DNA from: Candidatus Dormiibacterota bacterium
GTDB taxonomy: Bacteria; Chloroflexota; Dormibacteria; Dormibacterales; Dormibacteraceae
Reading direction: 5' to 3'
Assembly: GCA_955652675.1 (NCBI GenBank)
Contig: CATPBP010000019.1
Span: forward strand, 1 to 64,000
DNA length: 64,000 nt
Part shown: positions 40,839 through 48,719 of the stretch, piece by piece
Layout: the number at the start of each line of letters is the position of its first letter
Numbering within the stretch: position 1 is the stretch's first letter
Made by a program: the position numbers and the translations under genes
Notes under the pieces: generated by a model
What the model saw: only the letters and a program-made list of their open reading frames with translations
What the model was told of the DNA's origin: nothing
Databases searched by the model: none

Positions 40839-41765
40839 GTGATCGCTCGATCCACCTTTCCGGCGCTGGGGGGCGAGGCCACGGTGGCTGCAGAGGAACG
40901 CTGGCTGGATCTCGCCCGCCGTGCCGTTGAGGCTGAGGTTCGGGCCATCGACGAGGTCTGCAGCCGTTTTCGCCCGGACTCCGAGCTCAGCCTTTTGAAT
41001 GGGGCGGCGGGACGTTCTTTCTCCGCCTCTCCGCTGCTGATCCAGGCCCTGGAGGCCGCCCTGCGAGCGGCCCGGCAGACGGGTGGGGCGGTCGATCCCA
41101 CGGTGGGCGGCGCAATGCTGCGGATCGGTTACGACGATGACTTCGAGGTGCTTCCTGAGCAGCGGCCGGCCGCTCCTCTGAGACCGCTCCCGGTTCAAGG
41201 CTGGAGGGTTGTCCAGCTCGACAGCGCCAGGCGGACAGTCAAGGTTCCGGAGGGAGTGAGCCTGGACCTGGGCGCGACGGCCAAGGCGCTCGCGGCGGAC
41301 CGGGCCGCGGCCGCAGCTTACCAAGCAGCCGGAGCAGGCGGAACCGGCGTCCTGGTCAGCCTCTCCGGCGACCTGGCGGCCGCGGGCCCCAGCCCTTCCG
41401 ACGGCTGGACGGTCCTGCTCGCCGAGGACCATCGCGGAGCGCCTGACGGCGCCGGCCCGAGGATCACGATCCGTTCGGGTGGCGTCGCCACCTCTGGCAC
41501 CGGCGTCCGGCGCTGGAGGGTCGGCGGTGAAGAGCGGCATCACCTGGTCGATCCCAGGACCGGCCTGCCGGCCCGCAGCCGCTGGCGGACCGTGAGCGTC
41601 GCAGCCGCGAGCTGCGTCGACGCCAACGCAGCCTCGACCGCCGCAATAGTGATGAGCGAGTCCGCCGAGGAGTGGCTCCTCGCACGTCGCCTGCCGGCAC
41701 GACTGGTCGGGACGTCCGGCGAGGTCCGCGTCATAGGTGGCTGGCCGCCCGACCAGCCGGCGTGA
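40839..41765 (+). CDS. FAD:protein FMN transferase (ApbE family)
   Basis: 308 residues. ApbE attaches FMN to threonines of flavoproteins. Seen are SRFRPDSELSLLN (about 45-57), GGAVDPTVGGAML (about 85-97), LDLGATAKALAADRA, VSLSGDLAAAG and the C-terminal HHLVDPRTGLPA metal/FAD site. There is no lipoprotein signal, unlike many ApbE proteins, so it may act in the cytosol or use another route. No target such as Rnf/Nqr or a DUF-type FMN-binding protein is adjacent. Confidence 0.88.
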   Translation: MIARSTFPALGGEATVAAEERWLDLARRAVEAEVRAIDEVCSRFRPDSELSLLNGAAGRSFSASPLLIQALEAALRAARQTGGAVDPTVGGAMLRIGYDDDFEVLPEQRPAAPLRPLPVQGWRVVQLDSARRTVKVPEGVSLDLGATAKALAADRAAAAAYQAAGAGGTGVLVSLSGDLAAAGPSPSDGWTVLLAEDHRGAPDGAGPRITIRSGGVATSGTGVRRWRVGGEERHHLVDPRTGLPARSRWRTVSVAAASCVDANAASTAAIVMSESAEEWLLARRLPARLVGTSGEVRVIGGWPPDQPA

Positions 41766-41830
41766 CAGCGAAACCTCCTCTGTGCACCACTGTCAGATCG
41801 TCTTAGCTGCAGTAGTACTTACTGCCCTTC

Positions 41831-41836
41831 TATAAT
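41831..41836 (+). promoter_or_regulatory. Consensus -10 element TATAAT
   Basis: A perfect TATAAT 78 nt upstream of GTG 41915. The -35 region is poor. The implied leader of about 70 nt starts with a CCGGG/CCCGG stem (about 41843-41860). Confidence 0.55.
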
Positions 41837-41914
41837 CCGCGGCCGGGAATTACGCCCGGCGCTCCGGCGCGTACCCGAACGTAGGGAGAGCGGTCGTTCT
41901 CGTAGGGGGTAGAA

Positions 41915-43147
41915 GTGAATCGACAGCCCAGGGTTTTGCCTGCTCTGCTGGCTCGTGCCCGACTGATCCTCGCCGCCATCGCGCTGGCGGTCTGCGCGGG
42001 GCTGGTCTGGGTGGACGGGCCGGAGAGCGCCGTCGCCGCCTCCCCACCCACCGTTCCGGGAACTTCCTGCCCGAGCTTTCTCTCGGACACCGTCTGGAAC
42101 ACGCCGGTAAGCGGGCTCCCGGTCAGCCCGCAGAGCGGCCAGTGGCTCGCCTCGTCCGGCGCCGCCGGCGGCCGGCTCCTCCACCCGGACTTCGGCTCCG
42201 GCTACGGCCTGCCATTCAACGTGGTGCACTCCAACCACGCGACCACCAACTTCAAGTTCGACTACGCGGGCGAGAGCGATCCGCCCGGCGCCGGAAACCC
42301 CAAGGGGCCCTATCCCTACGGACCCGACCTCAAAGTCGAGGGCGGCAGCGACGCCCACCTGCTAACCGTCGACCAGGACACGTGCCGCCTCTACGAAGTC
42401 TACGCGACCAACGGCAGCGGGCTGGGGACGGCCGGCTCCGGCGCCATCTACGACCTCCGCTCCCACGCCCTGCGGCCCGACGGCTGGACCTCCGCCGACG
42501 CGGCGGGTCTGCCCATCCTGCCCGGCCTTGTCCGGCTCGACGAGGTGCAGGCGGGCGCCATCCGTCACGCCATCCGGTTCACGGTAGCCCGCACCAGCCG
42601 CTCGCACATCTGGCCCGCCCGGCACGACACAGGCTCGAGCGACTCCTCGCTGCCGCCCATGGGCGCCCGCTTCCGGCTCAAGTCCTCCTTCAACGTCTCT
42701 CTGTACGGCTCGGCGACGAGGGTCGTGCTCACGGCGATGCAGACGTACGGTGTGATACTCGCCGACAACGGCTCCAACTGGTTCTTCCAGGGAACCGACG
42801 ACCCGGGCTGGGCCGCTCCTCAGTACGACGCGATGATCTCGCAGCTCAAGCAGATACCCGCCTCCGCCTTCGAGGCGGTGGACGAATCCTCACTCATGAT
42901 CAACCCCAACTCGGATCAGGCCCGGCAGGCGCCCGGCACCGCAAACCCGGGCCCGACTCAGGCGCCCACACACTCGACGCAGACGCCGGTGGCGACAGCG
43001 ATGCCCCGCGGCCAGACGCCCACGCCGACCTCTCCGCCTCCGGCGAGCGCCGTGCCGGCGGTGTCCGGTCCCACGGCCGGCGGCCAGGCCGCCCGGCAGC
43101 CAGGCAAGGGAGCTGGCTGCACCCCGCTCTGGGCGCCACGAACCTGA
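41915..43147 (+). CDS. Secreted protein with proline/threonine-rich C-terminal tail
   Basis: 410 residues. Signal peptide: LILAAIALAVCAGLVWVDG, probable cleavage near AVAAS (about residue 42). The mature core has FLSDTVWNTPVSGLPVSP, FNVVHSNHATTNF and SHIWPARHDTG, typical of a conserved secreted family of soil bacteria with no known function. The last 70 residues are a Pro/Thr/Ala-rich linker ending in a single Cys. GTG start with a GGGGG ribosome binding site, and one of the few genes here with a consensus -10. Confidence 0.72.
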   Translation: MNRQPRVLPALLARARLILAAIALAVCAGLVWVDGPESAVAASPPTVPGTSCPSFLSDTVWNTPVSGLPVSPQSGQWLASSGAAGGRLLHPDFGSGYGLPFNVVHSNHATTNFKFDYAGESDPPGAGNPKGPYPYGPDLKVEGGSDAHLLTVDQDTCRLYEVYATNGSGLGTAGSGAIYDLRSHALRPDGWTSADAAGLPILPGLVRLDEVQAGAIRHAIRFTVARTSRSHIWPARHDTGSSDSSLPPMGARFRLKSSFNVSLYGSATRVVLTAMQTYGVILADNGSNWFFQGTDDPGWAAPQYDAMISQLKQIPASAFEAVDESSLMINPNSDQARQAPGTANPGPTQAPTHSTQTPVATAMPRGQTPTPTSPPPASAVPAVSGPTAGGQAARQPGKGAGCTPLWAPRT

Positions 43148-43218
43148 TCGGTCCGTCCGAGGCCGAGGGGCTGTTCGCGCCTTAACAACCTCCCGCCCAC
43201 CTATGTGCGCGCGCGTGA

Positions 43219-43224
43219 TAGGTT
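43219..43224 (+). promoter_or_regulatory. Putative -10 element TAGGTT of the YgjP-like gene
   Basis: TAGGTT ends 9 nt before ATG 43234. Confidence 0.45.
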
Positions 43225-43233
43225 CCCGGACCG

Positions 43234-43767
43234 ATGGCTGAGCCCAACGGGAGCTGGCGACCGCAGGTCCGCGTGACGCCATCTCCGCGCCGCCGCCGCA
43301 CCGTGGCGGCAAGGCTCGTGGACGGGGTTCTGGAGGTCCGGGTTCCGGCCTGGATGAGCGTCGCTGAACGCGAGAAATGGGCGGAGCGGATGCGCGCGCG
43401 GATCGAGCGCCAGGTCCGGCGGGCGGGACCCACTGACGAGCAGTTGGAGCGCCGAGCCGCTCTCCTCAACCGCCGTATCTTCGCCGGCCGGCTGCGCTGG
43501 AGCTCGATTGCCTACGCCGAGCAGGAGCGCCGCTGGGGCTCCTGCAGCCCCGAGTCAGGCGTGATCAGGATCTCTTCGCGGGCGGCGCGGCTGCCTGGCT
43601 GGGTGCTCGACTACCTGCTGGTCCACGAGCTCGCCCACCTCGAAGTGCCCAGCCACGGCGAGCGGTTCTGGCACCTGGTGGCGGGTTACCCACTGACAGA
43701 GCGCGCGAGGGGCTACCTGATCGCGCTCGACCACCAATCCGGCCGCGGTGACGAAGAGCTCGACTAG
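43234..43767 (+). CDS. YgjP/DUF45-type metallopeptidase
   Basis: 177 residues. WGSCSPESGVIRISSRAARLP and LLVHELAHLEVPSHGERFW give the HExxH zinc motif (HELAH) and the downstream His/Glu, as in the YgjP/WSS1-like DUF45 family. The N-terminal part is a small beta sheet. Usual length is 220-240, so this is a slightly short member. It is probably a cytosolic zinc protease; substrate unknown. Convergent with the alcohol dehydrogenase gene, 18 nt apart. Confidence 0.82.
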   Translation: MAEPNGSWRPQVRVTPSPRRRRTVAARLVDGVLEVRVPAWMSVAEREKWAERMRARIERQVRRAGPTDEQLERRAALLNRRIFAGRLRWSSIAYAEQERRWGSCSPESGVIRISSRAARLPGWVLDYLLVHELAHLEVPSHGERFWHLVAGYPLTERARGYLIALDHQSGRGDEELD

Positions 43768-43785
43768 CCGCGTGGGAACGAGTTG

Positions 43786-44823
43786 TCAGGGGCGGAGGAC
43801 GATCTTTGTCGCTTCTCGGGCCTCGAACATCTGATAGGCCTCACGGGCGTCGTCGAGGAGCATTCGGTGACTGATGATCCGCTCCGGCTGGAGCCGCCCG
43901 GAGGCTACCAGGTCAAGGAGCGGACGCAGGTAGGCGTGGACGTTCGCCCAACCCGCACGGTAGGTGAGGTCCCGCATCCAGACGTCGAGATAGGGGAAGT
44001 CACCGCTGACGGCGCTCGGCACCCCTACCGTGGATACTGTGCCGCCACCGCGCACGCATTGGAGCGCGGTGTCTATCGCGGACAGCTGGCCGACGCATTC
44101 GAGCACCGAGTCGGCGCCGGCCCCTCCGGTGAGCCGCTGGATTTCGACCTGGGAGTTCAACGCCCGCGAGTCGACCGGCTGCGCCCCGAGCTCCTCGGCC
44201 AGCCGGAGTCGGCTGTCCACCATGTCGATCGCAAAAACCCGGGCCGGGCCGAAGAGCTGCGCGCAGATGACCGCCATCAAGCCGACCGGCCCGACGCCCA
44301 CCACGGCTACCGTGTCGCCCGCCCGGATCTCGGCGCGCTCGGCGGCGAAGAAACCGGTGGCGAGGATGTCGCCTACGAAGATCGCCTGCTCATCGCTTAC
44401 CTGGGCGGGAATCGGCGCCAGGTTGAGGTCGGCATCGGGGACGGTGACGTACTCGGCCTGCCCTCCACCAAGTCCTCCGAAGTAGGTGCCGTGTCCAAAC
44501 GTCGCCTTCTGCTCGCATTGCGACCACCAGGACCGGCGGCAATAGTGACAGTGGCCGCAGGCCGCGTAAAAGGGCGCCACCACCCGCTCGCCGAGGCGAA
44601 GCGAGCGCACTTCCGGGCCCACTTCCTCCACCACTCCGACGAACTCGTGCCCTATCACGGCCCCCGCCTCGATGGGAACGTGGCCGTGGTAGATGTGCAG
44701 GTCGGAACCGCAGATGGAGCTGAGCGAGATCCGCACCAAGGCGTCTCGACTGCCGTCGAGCTGAGGCCGCGGTACCTCGGCAACCCGGAAATCACCCACA
44801 TCGCAGTAGGTGACGGCTTTCAT
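43786..44823 (-). CDS. Zinc-dependent alcohol dehydrogenase (MDR superfamily)
   Basis: 345 residues. Catalytic zinc ligands: Cys in SICGSDLHIYHG, His-Glu in GHEFVGVV. The structural zinc site CGHCHYCRRSWWSQC has four cysteines. The Rossmann motif is VAVVGVGPVGLMAV, and AIDMVDSRL suggests NAD preference (Asp at the ribose position). It resembles threonine/sorbitol-type and formaldehyde-type dehydrogenases; substrate open. ATG 44823 has TACAAT 7 nt upstream; the longer open frame adds a non-conserved head and was rejected. Confidence 0.9.
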   Translation of the reverse strand: MKAVTYCDVGDFRVAEVPRPQLDGSRDALVRISLSSICGSDLHIYHGHVPIEAGAVIGHEFVGVVEEVGPEVRSLRLGERVVAPFYAACGHCHYCRRSWWSQCEQKATFGHGTYFGGLGGGQAEYVTVPDADLNLAPIPAQVSDEQAIFVGDILATGFFAAERAEIRAGDTVAVVGVGPVGLMAVICAQLFGPARVFAIDMVDSRLRLAEELGAQPVDSRALNSQVEIQRLTGGAGADSVLECVGQLSAIDTALQCVRGGGTVSTVGVPSAVSGDFPYLDVWMRDLTYRAGWANVHAYLRPLLDLVASGRLQPERIISHRMLLDDAREAYQMFEAREATKIVLRP

Positions 44824-44830
44824 GCGCTGG

Positions 44831-44836
44831 ATTGTA
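44831..44836 (-). promoter_or_regulatory. Putative -10 element TACAAT of the alcohol dehydrogenase gene
   Basis: Reads TACAAT on minus, 7 nt before ATG 44823. Confidence 0.5.
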
Positions 44837-44879
44837 GGAGCTGTCCCGACCGCATCTGGCCCGTTAAGCGGGCGACATC

Positions 44880-44885
44880 TATAGT
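44880..44885 (+). promoter_or_regulatory. Putative -10 element TATAGT for the gene at 44919
   Basis: TATAGT, 33 nt before ATG 44919, leaves room for a short leader with a GGGGG ribosome binding site. Confidence 0.4.
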
Positions 44886-44918
44886 GATAGCTAACACGGA
44901 AGAAACTTGGGGGTCGCG

Positions 44919-45551
44919 ATGCAAAGTCAGACCATCTTGATCGTGGTGATCGTGGCAATCGTGATCATCGTGCTCGTTGTGATCGGGTTGATGGTCGGTC
45001 GCGGCGGCCGGCGCGCCGGCTTCGAACCACACGCCCTGCCGCCCGACGAGCTGGAGGACCGGGAGCGGCGCATCGACGAGATCGAGCGCATGTTCGTGAA
45101 TCAGCCGCGAGACGCCGTGGCGGCGGCACGGCTGCTCGTGGACGAGATGCTGACCCGTATGGGCTACCCCGTGCGACTCACAGCGAGCGAGCGGGCCCGG
45201 GACCTGGCTCACTTCAACCGGGCTCACGCCGACCGCATCCGGACCGCCGGCGCCATCCGCGACGATGCCAACACCGAGGAGATGAGGCGGGCGCTGAAGG
45301 GATACCTCGACACCGCGCGTGACATCCTCGGAGAGGCCCGGGCACGGTCGGGCGGCCAGAAGCCCGCCTTCGTGCCTCAGCAGCCCGAGACGTCAGCGCA
45401 GCGGCCGGTTGTGGCCGAAGAGCGCCGGACGGTGGTCGAGGAGGGTCCTGCGGCCGACGAGCGCCGCGTTGCGGAGGACCGCCGGGTGGTCGAGGACCGG
45501 CCGCCTCCCGAGGACCGTCCGCCGGCCGGGGAGCGTCCAGCCAGGGGCTGA
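44919..45551 (+). CDS. Single-pass membrane protein with charged cytoplasmic domain
   Basis: 210 residues. A hydrophobic helix at about 4-26 (ILIVVIVAIVIIVLVVIGLM) is followed by a helical domain (about 45-145) with RERRIDEIERMFVNQPRDAV and VDEMLTRMGYPV, then an Arg/Glu/Pro-rich tail with repeats such as ERRVAEDRRVVEDRP. This architecture (TM plus 'MGYP' helical domain) occurs in many high-GC bacteria with no assigned role. ATG 44919 is preferred over TTG 44907 because the hydrophobic helix starts directly. Confidence 0.68.
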   Translation: MQSQTILIVVIVAIVIIVLVVIGLMVGRGGRRAGFEPHALPPDELEDRERRIDEIERMFVNQPRDAVAAARLLVDEMLTRMGYPVRLTASERARDLAHFNRAHADRIRTAGAIRDDANTEEMRRALKGYLDTARDILGEARARSGGQKPAFVPQQPETSAQRPVVAEERRTVVEEGPAADERRVAEDRRVVEDRPPPEDRPPAGERPARG

Positions 45552-45585
45552 CGTTCAGTCCGGACGGCAGGCCGGCGCCCGACTC

Positions 45586-45591
45586 TAAGCT
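45586..45591 (+). promoter_or_regulatory. Putative -10 element TAAGCT of the SDR gene
   Basis: TAAGCT ends 8 nt before ATG 45600. Confidence 0.5.
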
Positions 45592-45599
45592 GAGCACCG

Positions 45600-46400
45600 A
45601 TGGCGGGGCTCAAGGGGGCGGCGGTCTACGTGACAGGCGCGTCGAGTGGCATCGGAGAAGCCACAGCTCTCGCCTTCGCGCGCAGAAAAGCCCGTCTGGC
45701 GCTCTGCGCCAGACGGCTGGACCGCCTGAAGGCGGTGGCAGACCGTTGCCGCGAGGCCGGTGCCGCCGATGTGGTGTTCCGTAAGGCCGACGTCAGCCGC
45801 GCCGCGGAGGCCCGAGCCTTTGTGGCGACGGGCCTTCAGCAATACGACCGCATCGACGTGCTCGTCAACAACGCCGGCTCCGGCTGGCGAGGGCGCCTGA
45901 CCGAGATGCCGGATGACGAGATCGAGAGCCTGATCGGCACCAACCTGATGGGAGTGATCTGGACCAGCAAGGCGGCCCTCCCCCACATGGTGGGCGAGGG
46001 CTCGGGAGTGGTGATCAACGTCGCCTCCGTGGTCGGCTTCCGGGCCATGCCGTACTCCGCCGTCTACTCCGCGAGCAAGCACGGGCTGGTCGGGCTTTCC
46101 CATGCCCTGCGCGGCGAACTGAGCGGGACCGGAGTGAAGGTCTCGGTGGTCTATCCGGGAACGACGGACACCGAGTTCTTCCGGGGGAAGGACCCTGGCG
46201 GCCTGATGCTCCATTCGGCGGACTGGGTGGCCAGCTCCATCGTGCGAGCCGCCCGCTGGCCTCGTCGCGACGTGATCGTCTTTCCCTACCGGCTGGCTCA
46301 CCTGGTGGAACCCGTGGCCGGCGGTCTCCTCGACCACGTGCTGGGCGAGGCCAGGCGGCGCCAGAACCCACGCCTGCGCGAGAAGCCTTCGAGCGGCTGA
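45600..46400 (+). CDS. Short-chain dehydrogenase/reductase (classical SDR)
   Basis: 266 residues. Cofactor motif VTGASSGIGEATAL (TGxxxGxG), NNAG (LVNNAGSGWRG), catalytic Ser in NVASVVG, and YSASK with Tyr and Lys. Arg residues after the first strands (CARRLDRL) suggest NADP preference. The C-terminal 50 residues are longer than in minimal SDRs. Substrate unknown. Convergent with the DUF72 gene, and a perfect hairpin spans the junction. Confidence 0.88.
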   Translation: MAGLKGAAVYVTGASSGIGEATALAFARRKARLALCARRLDRLKAVADRCREAGAADVVFRKADVSRAAEARAFVATGLQQYDRIDVLVNNAGSGWRGRLTEMPDDEIESLIGTNLMGVIWTSKAALPHMVGEGSGVVINVASVVGFRAMPYSAVYSASKHGLVGLSHALRGELSGTGVKVSVVYPGTTDTEFFRGKDPGGLMLHSADWVASSIVRAARWPRRDVIVFPYRLAHLVEPVAGGLLDHVLGEARRRQNPRLREKPSSG

Positions 46401-46404
46401 ACCT

Positions 46405-46423
46405 GGCTCAGCCGCGCTGAGCC
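46405..46423. terminator. Perfect 8-bp hairpin at a convergent junction
   Basis: GGCTCAGC (46405-46412), loop CGC, GCTGAGCC (46416-46423). It includes the stop codon of the DUF72 gene (46408-46410) and starts 5 nt after the SDR stop. No T-tract. Confidence 0.5.
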
Positions 46424-47337
46424 GGAGTGTCGCCCCCTCCCTTTGCCTGGTCGATCAGCTCCTTGAGGCGCCTGGCGTTGGCGGGCGCCCAATTCGAGTA
46501 GTTGTTGTTCATGATCGCGTGCACCTCGGCCACCTGCTCTTCCATGGCCAGGATCCGGGGCACCCACTCAGCGAGCTCGTCATCCGAGTAGTTGTGCTGG
46601 AAGCGCACGCTGGGCGGCGCGCCCCTCAGGTTCCAGTTCCGGGCGTTGCGGCCATGGAAACGCACCACGGCAAGCTTGCTCGAGGTGGTCTCGTGGATCG
46701 GGGGCATCGCGCTCTCGAAGCCCTGCGGCGAATCAACGGTCACATAGGGGATGTCCCGGGCGCGTAGGAACTGGAGCGTGCCCTCGGCGTGGCGCTCGTC
46801 CAGCCAGGTCCGGCGCCGGAACTCCACGGCGATCAGGAACCCGAACATCCGCTCCTGGCACTGCTCGATGTAGGCCAGCGACTTGGTCGAGGGGTAGAAC
46901 CAGGGCGGGAACTGAAAGAAGACGGCCCCAAGCCGGCCGTGCGCGCGAAGCGGCTCCAGAGCCTCGCGAAAGGCTTCCCAGGCCGCGTCGACCACCTCTT
47001 CCGGAAGCTGCTCCAGATAGAGGCTCTTCTTGCCCGCGAGGTCGGCCGGAATGCCTTCTCGAACCTCCGGCGGCAGCGCCTTGGGATTGGTTGGGTGCTG
47101 TGTGAAGAGCGAAAAGGACTTGACGTCGAAGGTGAAGCCGGCCGGCGTGCGCTCCACCCACAGCTCGCTGTTCTTCTTGGAGGGCATGCCGTAGTAGGTG
47201 CTGTCGACCTCCACCAGGGGGAACTGGCTGGCGTAGTAGCGGAGGCGTTCCTCAGAGCTGGTGGTGTGGGGCGGGTAGAACTTGCCCGAGCTGATCAGCT
47301 CTTTGTCGATCCAGCCTGCGATGCCGACCTTGACCAT
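46408..47337 (-). CDS. DUF72 family protein (YecE-like)
   Basis: 309 residues. VKVGIAGWIDKELISSGKFYP, ASQFPLVEVDSTYYGMPS, FTFDVKSFSLFTQHP, VFFQFPPWFYP and the C-terminal IMNNNYSNWAPANA are the DUF72 landmarks of this TIM-barrel family. Function unknown; links to DNA repair nucleases have been proposed for the fold but not shown. ATG 47337 is chosen because family similarity starts there, although the frame is open to 47478. Confidence 0.85.
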   Translation of the reverse strand: MVKVGIAGWIDKELISSGKFYPPHTTSSEERLRYYASQFPLVEVDSTYYGMPSKKNSELWVERTPAGFTFDVKSFSLFTQHPTNPKALPPEVREGIPADLAGKKSLYLEQLPEEVVDAAWEAFREALEPLRAHGRLGAVFFQFPPWFYPSTKSLAYIEQCQERMFGFLIAVEFRRRTWLDERHAEGTLQFLRARDIPYVTVDSPQGFESAMPPIHETTSSKLAVVRFHGRNARNWNLRGAPPSVRFQHNYSDDELAEWVPRILAMEEQVAEVHAIMNNNYSNWAPANARRLKELIDQAKGGGDTPAQRG

Positions 47338-47563
47338 CCGTTCAATACTCTCGCGAGCGCCAGGCCACGCGGCGTCCGGCTCAGACCCGGTGGTCGATCG
47401 ACGGCTCCCACGCCGCTGTGGCCATCGATCTGCGAGGATTGGACCGGCCCGCGGGAAATCGCCGTCGGGGCTTTGCAATTACAAACGTAGGTGATGGAAG
47501 ATCGAGCGATCCTGACTCGATAATCCCGTGGGTGCATCCATTCCCATTCATGGAGGCTCTTTA

Positions 47564-48064
47564 ATGCAGAACCAACCTCCGGGGCCGCCATCCGGCACCC
47601 CACCCCCCGGGCCCCCGCCCGGGAATCCACCGTCCGGTTATGACCAGGGGACTCCCCCGCCTGGAAACCAGCCCGGGTACCAGCCTGGCTACCAGCCGTC
47701 TGCGACCTCTGGCATCGACAAGCGGACCGGGGCGTTCCTCGCCTACCTGCTCGGCTGGATCACCGGCCTGATCATGCTGTTCGTAGGGAAGAACGATCCA
47801 GACGTCAAGTACCATGCGGCGCAGTCGCTGGTCTTCTTCGGCGGCCTGCAGGTGCTGTCGATCATCCTTTCGATCGTCAGCGGCATCGTCCACCTCTTCG
47901 GCTTCATCAGCATCGTGGGCTACCTGGTAGGCCTGTTCGCCTTCATCATGTGGATCGTCTGCCTGTACAAGGCGTGGTCCGGTGGGGGCGCTCGATTCGA
48001 GATCCCGCTCGTCGGGGGCGTCGTCACGCCTTACGCCGAGCAGATTGCAAACTCGGTGAACTAA
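47564..48064 (+). CDS. DUF4870-type membrane protein with Pro/Gly-rich N-terminus
   Basis: 166 residues. The first 45 are Pro/Gly/Gln-rich (PGPPSGTPPPGPPPGNPP). Three hydrophobic segments follow (about 58-73, 86-108 and 112-135), with KRTGAFLAYLLGWITGLIML and the DUF4870 signature VKYHAAQSL. Possibly a tail-modulated membrane scaffold; function unknown. GGAGG (47552-47556) precedes ATG 47564. Followed by a clear terminator. Confidence 0.78.
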   Translation: MQNQPPGPPSGTPPPGPPPGNPPSGYDQGTPPPGNQPGYQPGYQPSATSGIDKRTGAFLAYLLGWITGLIMLFVGKNDPDVKYHAAQSLVFFGGLQVLSIILSIVSGIVHLFGFISIVGYLVGLFAFIMWIVCLYKAWSGGGARFEIPLVGGVVTPYAEQIANSVN

Positions 48065-48080
48065 ACCACACACGGTCGAT

Positions 48081-48114
48081 AGGGCCTCGCCAAGCGGGGC
48101 CCTGTCTTTGTTTT
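48081..48114 (+). terminator. Rho-independent terminator of the DUF4870 gene
   Basis: AGGGCCTCGC, loop CAA, GCGGGGCCCT with one mismatch per arm, then GTCTTTGTTTT. Confidence 0.8.
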
Positions 48115-48119
48115 GCCTT

Positions 48120-48143
48120 AGCCCGGATCCACCGATCCGGGCT
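48120..48143. terminator. Perfect 10-bp hairpin at the end of the minus-strand small gene
   Basis: AGCCCGGATC (48120-48129), loop CACC, GATCCGGGCT (48134-48143). It overlaps the stop of the gene at 48142 and lacks a T-tract. Confidence 0.5.
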
Positions 48144-48432
48144 AGCCGCTGGCCCTTTCCAGGCCTTCCACCGCTCGTGCCAGGCCCTCGAGCAACACCT
48201 CGTGCTCGGCCCTTGTCGCCGCCAGCTCTTGCCGCAGTCGCCGGTTCTCGTCCTCCAGCAGGCCAAGCCGCCGGTCGGGCTTGGTCCTGGCCGACCTCGC
48301 CTCATCGAGCTCGAGCCGCATACGTTCGTTCGCAACCTTCAGCTCTCGGCGCTCGGCCAGCAGTTGCTGGACGACGTCCGGAGCGCCTGGGGGCGCGTCA
48401 GACTGCGCGACTGACGCTTTGCGGGTGGACAT
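48142..48432 (-). CDS. Small coiled-coil protein (96 aa)
   Basis: After a polar N-terminus, residues 20-90 form one amphipathic coiled coil (VQQLLAERRELKVANERMR, LEDENRRLRQELAATRAEHE), leucine-zipper-like. No DNA-binding basic region is evident. It overlaps the end of the upstream gene at 48398-48700 by 35 nt, so the two are probably translated together. Family not recognised. Confidence 0.55.
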   Translation of the reverse strand: MSTRKASVAQSDAPPGAPDVVQQLLAERRELKVANERMRLELDEARSARTKPDRRLGLLEDENRRLRQELAATRAEHEVLLEGLARAVEGLERASG

Positions 48433-48700
48433 AGCGGCAGAGCCCTGGCTGGAATTCACGGAGGCGGAGGTGCTCCATCTCACCCTTCAGGTAGCGCCCT
48501 TTGGCCGATAGCGCCTTGGTGCCTTTCGAGTTGTCGAACGGATACCGATACAGGTACTTCGAATCGACCAGCAGGCAGAGGCCGAGGCGCTCTCCCTCCG
48601 GCTCGAGCACGAACTTGTAACAGGGCACGGTCCGGCGCGCGATGCTGGCTTTGGCAAGACCGTCGATGCGGCCCAACAGGGCGTCGAAGGGAGAGCGCAT
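48398..48700 (-). CDS. Small uncharacterised protein (100 aa)
   Basis: MRSPFDALLGRIDGLAKASI, CYKFVLEPEGERLGLCLLVD and YLYRYPFDNSKG suggest a compact alpha/beta domain. No membrane segment. ATG 48700 has TAGCAT 8 nt upstream and no ribosome binding site. It is followed, with overlap, by the coiled-coil gene. Family not recognised. Confidence 0.55.
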   Translation of the reverse strand: MRSPFDALLGRIDGLAKASIARRTVPCYKFVLEPEGERLGLCLLVDSKYLYRYPFDNSKGTKALSAKGRYLKGEMEHLRLREFQPGLCRYVHPQSVSRAV

Positions 48701-48708
48701 TCATGAAA

Positions 48709-48714
48709 ATGCTA
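48709..48714 (-). promoter_or_regulatory. Putative -10 element TAGCAT for the gene at 48398-48700
   Basis: Reads TAGCAT on minus, 8 nt before ATG 48700. Confidence 0.45.
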
Positions 48715-48719
48715 GCTCC

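Noticed and set aside
41837-41914. Leader of the secreted-protein gene as a ydaO-type or other riboswitch
   Set aside because: Only one short stem is seen; the conserved riboswitch core sequences are missing.
43783-44940. Plus-strand 385-codon open frame opposite the alcohol dehydrogenase
   Set aside because: Antisense shadow; all zinc-site motifs are on the minus strand.
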